Below, in pieces: positions 8,174-14,585 of a stretch of 64,000 nucleotides of DNA (within the stretch, counting starts at the first letter, position 1; each line of letters begins with the position of its first letter). The stretch is from assembly GCF_014646515.1 (NCBI RefSeq), contig NZ_BMNK01000016.1:172465-236464 (forward strand), given 5' to 3'. The notes beneath the pieces were generated by a model. That model saw nothing but the letters and a program-made list of their open reading frames with translations. It was not told the origin of the DNA and searched no databases. Both the position numbers and the translations under genes were made by a program. This DNA comes from Nonomuraea glycinis (GTDB lineage Bacteria; Actinomycetota; Actinomycetes; Streptosporangiales; Streptosporangiaceae).

Positions 8174-9463
8174 ATGCCGCACGAGCTCACCGAGCTTAAG
8201 ATCAACACCGTCACCAAGCCGGTCGGTGATCCGGCCGAGGAGCTGACCGCCGACATCTGCGTCGTCGGGGCCGGCATCTCCGGCCTGTCCGCCGCCGTGG
8301 AGGCGCGGCGGCTCGGCCGATCCGTCGTCCTCGCCGACGCCCTGCCGGTTCTCGGCGGCCAGTGCGTGAACTCGCTCATCGGGCTGTTCTGCGGCGTGTA
8401 CGGCAACGGACCGGAGTACCGCCGGCTCACGCACGGGATCTTCGACCCGATGTTCGCGGACCTGGGCAGGACCAACGACATCCACTTCAACAAAGGCCAC
8501 ACGATCACCGTGGCGTACGACGAGGTGGTGCTCGGCCGGTGGGTGGAGAATCTGGTGCACGCGCTGGGCATCCAGGTCGTCCTCGGCGCGTCGGTGCTCA
8601 ACGTCGAGGCGAGTGACGGCCGGATCGAGGCCACCACCTTCGCCACCCGGCACGGCCAGGTCCGTGTACGGGCGAACGGCTTCGTCGACGCCAGCGGCGA
8701 CGCCTCGCTCACCTGGGAGGCCGGCCTGGCCTGCCGGGTGCCCGAGCGTACCGTCTGGGGGTCGCAGCAGATCCGGCTGGAGAACCTGCGTGAGGAGTTC
8801 AAGCCCGACCCCGCCGAGCTGGTCGCCCGGGTCGAGGAGAAGGCGACCGAGTACGGCCTGGTCCGGCGGGACGGCCTGGCGTTCTTCTTCCCCGGCCGGA
8901 ACACGGCGGTGATGAACATGACGCACGTCGAGGCGCCGCTGGAGGCGGTCCGGGCCTCCAGCGCGCAGCTCGAGGGGCGGGCCCAGGCCGACCGCGTCGT
9001 GGAGTTCCTGCGCAAGGAGTTCCCGAAGGCGTTCGGCGCGGCGAAGGTGCGCATGTACGGCTTCCCCGGCCGCCGGCAGACCCGCTGGATCGCCGCCCTC
9101 CACCAGCTCTCGGCGGACGAGGTCCGCACCGGCTTCCGCTTCGAGGACGCGGTCGCGCGTACGGCCTGGCCCATCGAGTTGCACGACCGGGTCGAAGGAT
9201 ACGTGTGGGAGGTGTTCGACGCCGATCACGTCCATTACGTCCCGCTGCGCAGCCTGATCCCCCTGGGCGCGCACAACCTCGTCGCCGTGGGCCGCTGTGT
9301 GGACGGCGACGCCGCCGCCCTGTCGAGCGTCCGGGTGATGGGCCCCTGCGCGGCGACGGGACACGCCGCGGCGCACGTGCTCGACCTCGCCCGTGACGGC
9401 AGCGTCCAGGAGATCGACCAGGCCGAGCTGCGCGGCCGGCTGCACGACAACCTCGACGACTAG
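8174..9463 (+). CDS. FAD-dependent oxidoreductase (FAD_oxidored type)
   Basis: A 429-aa flavoprotein. The dinucleotide-binding fold is at residues ~28-58 (DICVVGAGISGLSAAVEARRLG), followed by a Gly-rich GGQCVNSLIGLFCGVY segment that includes two cysteines. The C-terminal part has the second FAD contact (NLVAVGRCVDGDAAALSSVRVMG). This architecture belongs to the FAD_oxidored/tricarballylate-dehydrogenase-like group, which oxidises or reduces C-C bonds of organic acids. A GGAGAAGGA site precedes ATG. It lies between the two dehydratase systems and ends 10 bp before acnX, so it should act on an intermediate in that pathway. Confidence 0.85.
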   Translation: MPHELTELKINTVTKPVGDPAEELTADICVVGAGISGLSAAVEARRLGRSVVLADALPVLGGQCVNSLIGLFCGVYGNGPEYRRLTHGIFDPMFADLGRTNDIHFNKGHTITVAYDEVVLGRWVENLVHALGIQVVLGASVLNVEASDGRIEATTFATRHGQVRVRANGFVDASGDASLTWEAGLACRVPERTVWGSQQIRLENLREEFKPDPAELVARVEEKATEYGLVRRDGLAFFFPGRNTAVMNMTHVEAPLEAVRASSAQLEGRAQADRVVEFLRKEFPKAFGAAKVRMYGFPGRRQTRWIAALHQLSADEVRTGFRFEDAVARTAWPIELHDRVEGYVWEVFDADHVHYVPLRSLIPLGAHNLVAVGRCVDGDAAALSSVRVMGPCAATGHAAAHVLDLARDGSVQEIDQAELRGRLHDNLDD

Positions 9464-9473
9464 GAGGGCACCC

Positions 9474-10754
9474 GTGAGACTGGCGGACGACGAGAAGGCG
9501 ATGCTGGACGGCGCCGAAGGGCCGGCGGTCGCCGCCGCGATGGACCTGCTGGTCCGCTACGGCGAGGCGCTCGGCGCCGAACGGCTCTGCGACATCCGCA
9601 ACGTCGCCGGGACCATGACGCAGCCGTCGCCGGTGAAGGCCAAGCTGGTCCGCGAGGGCGGCTGGAACAAAGCGTTCTCGGTGCTCAACCTCGACAGCGA
9701 CGACGACGTCGAGATCCCGCCCATGCGCGTGCCCACCTGCCAGCTGCAGCAGGGGTTCGGCGAGGACGCGCTGGGGGTGGCGCCGTACCCGCCGGGCATG
9801 ATCGAGCTCCAGGCGGACGCTGAGTCGTTCTACGGGGCGCACGGGGTCAACATCCTGGCCACCTGCACGCCGTACCAGGTGGGCAACCTTCCGGTGCGCG
9901 GTGAGCACTGCGCCTGGATGGAGTCGTCGGCGGTGGTCTACTGCAACTCCGTGCTCGGTGCCCGCACCAACTGCGAAGGCACGGCCTCGACGGGGGCGGC
10001 GAGCCTGACGGGGAAGATTCCCTGCTGGGGGAACCACCTGCCGGAGAACCGCCACGGCACTCACCTGATCGAGTCCGCCGTACCCGTCGACGGATTCCTC
10101 GACTGGGGCATGTTCGGCTACTTCGTCGGTGACGTCGTACAGGAGAACCGGCCGGTCGTCACCGGCGACCTCCGCCGGCCCGACCTGGCCGACCTCAAGC
10201 ATTTCGGCGCGGCCACGGCCTCGTCGGGCGGCGTGGAGATCTATCACATTCCCGGAATCACCCCCGAGGCGGCGACGCTGGAGGCCGCGTTCGGCGGGCG
10301 GGCGATCCCGGAGAAGATCGTGTACGGCGAGCGCGAGCGCCGCGCGGTCTACCAGAGGCTCAACGACCAGGGCGAGTCCGCCGACGTCGACTTCATCCTG
10401 CTCGGCTGCCCGCACGCCTCGCTCGACCAGATCGCCAGGGCGGCTCGCGCGCTCGACGGCAAGAAGCTCAACCCGGGCACCGAGCTGTGGATGATGACCC
10501 CGCGGGCGCTGCGCACCGTCGCGGACCGCAACGGATACACCGAGATCATCCACAAGGCGGGCGGCCGGCTGCTGACCGACTCGTGCCCGGCCATGTCCAA
10601 GTCCGCGCCCGAGGGCACCCGGGTGTTCGCCACCGACTCGGCCAAGCAGGCGCACTACCTGCCGGCGATCCTGGGCATCGAGGCGTGGTACGGAACCCTG
10701 GAGGACTGTGTCGAGGCGGCCGTCACCGGAACCTGGCGAGGGGAACTGAAGTGA
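9474..10754 (+). CDS. Aconitase X, large (catalytic) subunit
   Basis: A 426-aa aconitase X catalytic protein. The GTG start follows GGAGGG. Characteristic features are TCTPYQVGN with Cys131, NSVLGARTNCEG, GCPHASLDQI with Cys312, and LLTDSCPAMSK with Cys371; these cysteines are the likely Fe-S ligands. Characterised bacterial and fungal members dehydrate cis-3-hydroxy-L-proline; archaeal ones act on mevalonate 5-phosphate. No proline racemase or pyrroline-carboxylate reductase is nearby, so I do not assign hydroxyproline. The next gene encodes the separate small domain and overlaps this stop codon. Confidence 0.9.
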   Translation: MRLADDEKAMLDGAEGPAVAAAMDLLVRYGEALGAERLCDIRNVAGTMTQPSPVKAKLVREGGWNKAFSVLNLDSDDDVEIPPMRVPTCQLQQGFGEDALGVAPYPPGMIELQADAESFYGAHGVNILATCTPYQVGNLPVRGEHCAWMESSAVVYCNSVLGARTNCEGTASTGAASLTGKIPCWGNHLPENRHGTHLIESAVPVDGFLDWGMFGYFVGDVVQENRPVVTGDLRRPDLADLKHFGAATASSGGVEIYHIPGITPEAATLEAAFGGRAIPEKIVYGERERRAVYQRLNDQGESADVDFILLGCPHASLDQIARAARALDGKKLNPGTELWMMTPRALRTVADRNGYTEIIHKAGGRLLTDSCPAMSKSAPEGTRVFATDSAKQAHYLPAILGIEAWYGTLEDCVEAAVTGTWRGELK

Positions 10755-11164
10755 TCATCGAGCTCCGAGGGCGCGGCATCGTGCCCGGCCATGCCGAGGG
10801 CGAGGCCCTGGTCTCGCACGAGACCATCTCAGGCTGGGGCGGCATCGACCCCGCCACCGGCACCATCATCGAGCGCCGCCACGAGCTCTACGGGGTCTGC
10901 TTCACCGGCAAGGTGCTGGTCTTCCCGGGCGCCAAGGGCTCCTCGGGATGGTCCGCCTTCTTCCAGAGCACCCGCCTGCTCGGCACCGCCCCGCTCGCGA
11001 TGGTGTTCAGCACGCTGTCCACCAAGTCGGCGCTGGGCGCGGTGGTCACCCGGGTTCCGGCCGTCTCCCAGCTTGACCAGGACCCCGTGGCGACCATCCA
11101 CACCGGCGACCGCGTCACCGTCGACGCCTACCGGGGCATCGTCACGGTGACCACCGATCGCTGA
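10751..11164 (+). CDS. Aconitase X, small (swivel, DUF126) subunit
   Basis: A 137-aa protein equal to the DUF126 swivelling domain. It begins at the GTG inside the GTGA overlap with the large-subunit stop, so the two are translationally coupled. Signature regions are GRGIVPGHAEGEALVS, ATGTIIERRHELYG and GKVLVFPGAKGSSGWSAF. The Ser-rich GSSGWS loop contributes to the active site in relatives. Some organisms fuse this domain to the catalytic part; here they are two polypeptides. Its last 23 bp overlap the convergent Rox-like gene. Confidence 0.9.
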   Translation: MIIELRGRGIVPGHAEGEALVSHETISGWGGIDPATGTIIERRHELYGVCFTGKVLVFPGAKGSSGWSAFFQSTRLLGTAPLAMVFSTLSTKSALGAVVTRVPAVSQLDQDPVATIHTGDRVTVDAYRGIVTVTTDR

Positions 11165-12662
11165 CAGGTACGACCTCCCCGCCGTCGAGGTCGCTCTCCA
11201 GCGGATCGCCCGGACGCGTTCCGGTGGCGGACTGGCCGAACCAGCGGGAGAGGTGGTCGTCCAGGTCCTGCTGGTCGTCGCCGATCCAGGCGACGTGCCC
11301 GTCGGGGCGTAACAGGACGCACGGAACGTCCAGTTCCGCGGTGGGATCGGCGAGGTGGTCGACCCGGTCCGACCAGCCGCCGGCGGTCAGGCGTCCGGTG
11401 CGGTCCAGCAGCAGGCCGCGGCCGCGACGCAGCAGACCGTAGAGGCGGCCCTGTCGCACGTCGATGTCGCGCAGGCGGCGGCCGAGCAGGTCGGGGCCGT
11501 CGCCGAAGTCGTAGCGGATGCCGATCGCGGTGATCTTCTCGATCAGACGGCGGTTCACCTCGTCGAAGTCCATCAGCTCGGTGAGCAGCCTGCGCACGGC
11601 CTGGGGGCCCGGTTCGGCGGACAGCAGCTCCGTCTGGGCGCGGGTGTTGTCCAGCACGTCCGCGGCGACCGGATGACGTTCGGCGTGGTAGGTGTCCAGC
11701 AGGGTTTCCGGCGCCCAGCCGCGGACCTGGGCGGCCAGTTTCCAGCCGAGGTTGACCGCGTCCTGGACGCCCAGGTTGAGGCCCTGCCCGCCGATGGGCG
11801 GATGGATGTGGGCCGCGTCGCCGGCCAGCAGCACCCGCCCGGCCCGGTACCGTTCGGCCAGCCGGGTGGCGTCCCCGAAGCGGGACAACCAGCGCGGGGA
11901 GTGCACGCCGAAATCGGTGCCGGCGATGGCGCGCAGCTGTCGCCTGAAATCTTCGAGGGTGGGCGGTTCCGCGCGGTCGCTGACTCCTTCGGCGGGGACC
12001 AAGACGCTGTAGGCCCCTTCGCCGAAGGGCCGGAGCCAGAATCGGTGCTGGGTCTCGCGGATCTCGGTCACCTTGGCGGCGATCTCCTCCTGCGGCACGC
12101 CCACTTCCATCTCGCCCATCAGCGTCTCGGTCCGTGCGGGCTCGCCGGGGAAGCCGACACCGAGCAGTTTGCGCACCGTGCTGCGCCCGCCGTCACAGCC
12201 GACGAGGTAGCGCGAGCGCAGCCGTTCCCCGTCTGCCAGCTCGACGGTCACCCCCTCGTCGTTCTGCTCGAGACCGGCGACCGCGCAACCGCGCCGGACC
12301 TGGGCGCCCAGGTCGATGGCATGCTCTTCCAGCAGACGTTCGATGACCGGCTGCGGGATGCCCAGCAGATAGGCGTACGCGGAGTCCAGGCTCTTGGGCA
12401 CGGGTCGGGGAATGGCGGCGAACAGGCCGCCGGCCGGACGCTGTCTTCCGTGCCGGAGCATGCGATCCAGCAGTCCGCGCATCGCCATCAGTTCGAGACT
12501 GCGCATGTGCAGAGCGACGATGCGGACGAACGACGAAGGCTCGGTCTCCTTCTCCAGAACGAGTACCCGTACATTGTGCAGCCGCAGTTCGGCGGCCAGC
12601 ATCGCGCCGGTCGGCCCGCAGCCGGCGATGATCACATCGAAGGTGACCTGCTGAGTGTTCAT
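11142..12662 (-). CDS. Rifamycin monooxygenase-like (Rox-type) FAD hydroxylase, copy 1
   Basis: A 506-aa class A flavoprotein monooxygenase very similar in layout to Rox, which hydroxylates rifamycins and opens the ansa bridge. Visible motifs are the first FAD loop IIAGCGPTGAMLAAELRLHNV, the NAD(P)H/FAD motif CDGGRSTVRKLLG, and GDAAHIHPPIGGQGLNLG for ribityl binding. The C-terminus is ~25 residues longer than copy 2 and overlaps the AcnX small-subunit gene. Rox-like enzymes also act on other aromatic or polyketide substrates, so rifamycin specificity is unproven. The gene is preceded by a leader ORF and a hairpin, suggesting induced translation. Confidence 0.82.
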   Translation of the reverse strand: MNTQQVTFDVIIAGCGPTGAMLAAELRLHNVRVLVLEKETEPSSFVRIVALHMRSLELMAMRGLLDRMLRHGRQRPAGGLFAAIPRPVPKSLDSAYAYLLGIPQPVIERLLEEHAIDLGAQVRRGCAVAGLEQNDEGVTVELADGERLRSRYLVGCDGGRSTVRKLLGVGFPGEPARTETLMGEMEVGVPQEEIAAKVTEIRETQHRFWLRPFGEGAYSVLVPAEGVSDRAEPPTLEDFRRQLRAIAGTDFGVHSPRWLSRFGDATRLAERYRAGRVLLAGDAAHIHPPIGGQGLNLGVQDAVNLGWKLAAQVRGWAPETLLDTYHAERHPVAADVLDNTRAQTELLSAEPGPQAVRRLLTELMDFDEVNRRLIEKITAIGIRYDFGDGPDLLGRRLRDIDVRQGRLYGLLRRGRGLLLDRTGRLTAGGWSDRVDHLADPTAELDVPCVLLRPDGHVAWIGDDQQDLDDHLSRWFGQSATGTRPGDPLESDLDGGEVVPVSDRWSP

Positions 12663-12710
12663 AGGTGGTGCCTTTCGGGAGTGCTTGGCGAGGCGCTCCC
12701 GGCGACACCT
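12663..12710 (-). promoter_or_regulatory. Hairpin between the leader ORF and the rox-like start
   Basis: In the minus-strand transcript an inner stem pairs GGGAGCGC with GCACUCCC (7 of 8), and an outer stem pairs AGGUGUCGCC with GGCACCACCU (8 of 10). The 3' arm ends two bases before the monooxygenase ATG and holds part of its GAAAGG ribosome site. The 5' arm begins at the leader ORF's stop codon. Folding would hinder initiation; ribosome movement on the leader could relieve it. The mechanism is inference. Confidence 0.5.
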
Positions 12711-12768
12711 ACGTCAATCGCCCGGCCGTGACGGGAAGGGGGAGCACCCACATCGATACAGCGTTCAT
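12709..12768 (-). CDS. 19-aa leader peptide upstream of the rox-like gene
   Basis: The frame MNAVSMWVLPLPVTAGRLT begins seven bases after a perfect GGAGGT ribosome site, the strongest in this neighbourhood, and ends at TAG 46 bp before the monooxygenase start. A good promoter lies upstream, so the leader would be the first thing translated on the transcript. Its size, strong ribosome site and following hairpin resemble leader peptides controlling antibiotic-resistance genes. The peptide itself matches no leader I know. Confidence 0.5.
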   Translation of the reverse strand: MNAVSMWVLPLPVTAGRLT

Positions 12769-12805
12769 GGGTCTCACCTCCTCGGGCGGTGTCACGGTCA
12801 CCCGC

Positions 12806-12836
12806 AAGCTACAAGCCCGGGCATCCTCCCGTCCAA
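12806..12836 (-). promoter_or_regulatory. Candidate promoter for the leader and rox-like gene
   Basis: On the minus strand TTGGAC (12836-12831) and TAGCTT (12811-12806) are separated by 19 bp, close to the actinomycete housekeeping pattern TTGAC(R)/TANNNT. Transcription would start roughly 30 bp before the leader ATG. Confidence 0.4.
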
Positions 12837-12923
12837 CCCTTTTCCGGCCACGTGATCACGACTCCGAACGGGCCCGCGCGGGTAGCGTTGACCGGTGACA
12901 GTGATCAACGCTGCGGATCGCTT

Positions 12924-13733
12924 TCAGCGCGTCTGAAGGTCGTTCCTGGTGAGCCAGGTCAGGCAGGCGTCGGCGACCTCACGCCAGCCGTGGTCGATGG
13001 TCAGGGAGTGGCCGCGGTCGGGGAAGTCCTGGAAGTCGGTGATCGCGGTGGAGTCCCGGTACTGCTTGAGGGTCGCCTTGGTGACGGTCTCCGGGACCGT
13101 GTGGTCCTTGCCGCCGGCGATCAGGAGCAGCGGTCCCCGAGTGTTGTTGCCCGTGTCGACCTTGGCGGGCGAGTGGGGGGAGAAGTTGGCGGCGGCGGCC
13201 TCGAACAGCGGCTTGCCCGGCGCGGGGATGGTCCAGCGTTCGTACAGTTCGGCGGCTTCCTGAGCCGGGATGGCGTTGCCGAACGCGTAGGTGAACTGGT
13301 CGAGGGTGAGCGAGACGGCCCGGTGCTTGTTGGCCGGGTTCTTGAACACCGGCAGGGTCGAGCGCAGCGCCGACAGCGGCAGCGGCAGCACCCCCTTGAT
13401 CTGTGCGGCGTCGATCGCGATGGCGGCTCTGGCCAGGTTCTGCCCGAGCAGCTTTTCGGCGATCATGCCACCGAAGGAGTGGCCGATCAGGATCGGCTTG
13501 ACGTCCAGAGCGTTGATGATCTCCGTGTAGTGGGCGACGACGTCGTCGATGCCGTGGTCGGCGATGCTTTCGGGGTCTTTTCGGGACAGTTCCACGCTTT
13601 CGCTGTCGCCCGGCCAGCCGGGGGCCGTCGCGTCGTAGCCGGCGGTCGTGAACAGCTCGGTCCAGGAGGACCAGGAGGTGGCGTGCAGCCACAGGCCGTG
13701 GATGAAGATGACGGGAATGGTCGGTGCGCTCAT
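12924..13733 (-). CDS. Alpha/beta hydrolase
   Basis: A 269-aa cytoplasmic alpha/beta-hydrolase. The oxyanion region is VIFIHGLWLHATSW, the nucleophile elbow is ILIGHSFGGMIAEKLL, and the late acid and His are in AGGKDHTVPE and FPDRGHSLTIDHGW. ATG follows a GGAG site nine bases after the stop of the preceding hydrolase gene, so the two are co-transcribed. The substrate is not known; esterase or lactonase activity is typical. It is probably in the LAL-controlled group because the shared 29-bp element precedes the first gene of this pair. Confidence 0.88.
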   Translation of the reverse strand: MSAPTIPVIFIHGLWLHATSWSSWTELFTTAGYDATAPGWPGDSESVELSRKDPESIADHGIDDVVAHYTEIINALDVKPILIGHSFGGMIAEKLLGQNLARAAIAIDAAQIKGVLPLPLSALRSTLPVFKNPANKHRAVSLTLDQFTYAFGNAIPAQEAAELYERWTIPAPGKPLFEAAAANFSPHSPAKVDTGNNTRGPLLLIAGGKDHTVPETVTKATLKQYRDSTAITDFQDFPDRGHSLTIDHGWREVADACLTWLTRNDLQTR

Positions 13734-13742
13734 CGGTTGCTC

Positions 13743-14501
13743 CTAATGGGTGTGCTTGACCGCCTGGGTCGCGGTCGCGGCGGTGCGGATGTGGCCGGCC
13801 ACGGCTGCCGGTTGCGACAACGTGATCGCGTGTGAGGCGTCGACCTCGACGGTGTCGGCCCCGGCGCGCCGGGCCATGAAATGTTGTGCGGCGGGATGGA
13901 TCGCCTGGTCGGCGGTCGCCACGACGTACCAGGACGGCAGGCTCTTCCAGCTCGCGGTGGGAGAGCTCTCCTCGAACGCCACAGCCGCGATGGGGCGCTG
14001 CGCGACGGCCGCCACCGAGGTGAGGCGCTCAGGCAAGTCGGCGCCGAACACAGCCGGAAACTGGTCGTCCTTGAGGTACAGCTCCACGGCCTCCTCTCCC
14101 TTGCCTGTGCGCAAGACGGCCGGCCGCAGCGCCGGGCCCAGCAGGCTGTCGGGGAATCGGCCCGTGATGTCCAGCACGCTCTCCCCTGCCTCCAAGGCGA
14201 AAGCGGTCACGTAGACCAGCCCGACCACGTTGCCCGGCTGGGCCGCGGCCCGGGTGATGACCACACCGCCGTAAGAGTGACCCACCAGCAGGACCGGGCC
14301 GTCGATCGCGGCGACGACGCCGGCGAGGTAGGCGGCGTCAGTGGCCGGTCCGCGCAGCGGGTTGGCCACCGCGATCACGGGGATCCCGGAATCCTGGAGC
14401 TCGGCGATCACGCCCGCCCAGCTCGACGCGTCCGTGAAGGCACCGTGGACCAGCACGACGGTCGGCGTGCTGCCGTTCTGAAAAGAGCTCGCTGTGGTCA
14501 T
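13743..14501 (-). CDS. Alpha/beta hydrolase, first gene of a two-hydrolase operon
   Basis: A 252-aa alpha/beta-hydrolase of the group starting TPTVVLVHGAFTDASSW. The nucleophile elbow is VLLVGHSYGGVVITRAA and the catalytic His is in VEVDASHAITLSQP. It belongs to the same subfamily as the broken hydrolase at 18597. The next gene starts nine bases after its stop. A 29-bp sequence almost identical to one upstream of the hydrolase at 17543 lies 32 bp before its ATG. The LAL regulator gene is 84 bp upstream on the same strand. Confidence 0.88.
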   Translation of the reverse strand: MTTASSFQNGSTPTVVLVHGAFTDASSWAGVIAELQDSGIPVIAVANPLRGPATDAAYLAGVVAAIDGPVLLVGHSYGGVVITRAAAQPGNVVGLVYVTAFALEAGESVLDITGRFPDSLLGPALRPAVLRTGKGEEAVELYLKDDQFPAVFGADLPERLTSVAAVAQRPIAAVAFEESSPTASWKSLPSWYVVATADQAIHPAAQHFMARRAGADTVEVDASHAITLSQPAAVAGHIRTAATATQAVKHTH

Positions 14502-14533
14502 GGCCTCACCGTAGGAAGCCTTCCGCGTCCCCC

Positions 14534-14562
14534 GCGAGCGTCACATGACTGCGTCACCGAGC
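14534..14562 (-). promoter_or_regulatory. 29-bp shared element, copy A (upstream of hydrolase operon)
   Basis: Read on the minus strand it contains GCTCGGTGACGCAGTCA followed by TGTGACGCTCGC. It matches copy B at 17481-17509 in 28 of 29 positions and lies at nearly the same distance from its gene's ATG (32 versus 33 bp). GTGACGC occurs twice inside it as a 13-bp-spaced direct repeat. It is probably the binding site or promoter used by a common regulator, most simply the LAL protein encoded between the copies. Confidence 0.65.
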
Positions 14563-14585
14563 GTCACCCGAGCGAAGCGATGAGG

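Noticed and set aside
12795..12806. Third copy of the LAL 29-bp element before the Rox leader
   Set aside because: Only two short GTGAC repeats at a different spacing; too weak to count.
12780..12830. Possible rifamycin-associated promoter element (RAE) before Rox copy 1
   Set aside because: Only a half-site-like GGGCTTG is visible and the second half does not match the inverted repeat I remember; my recall of the consensus is also uncertain.
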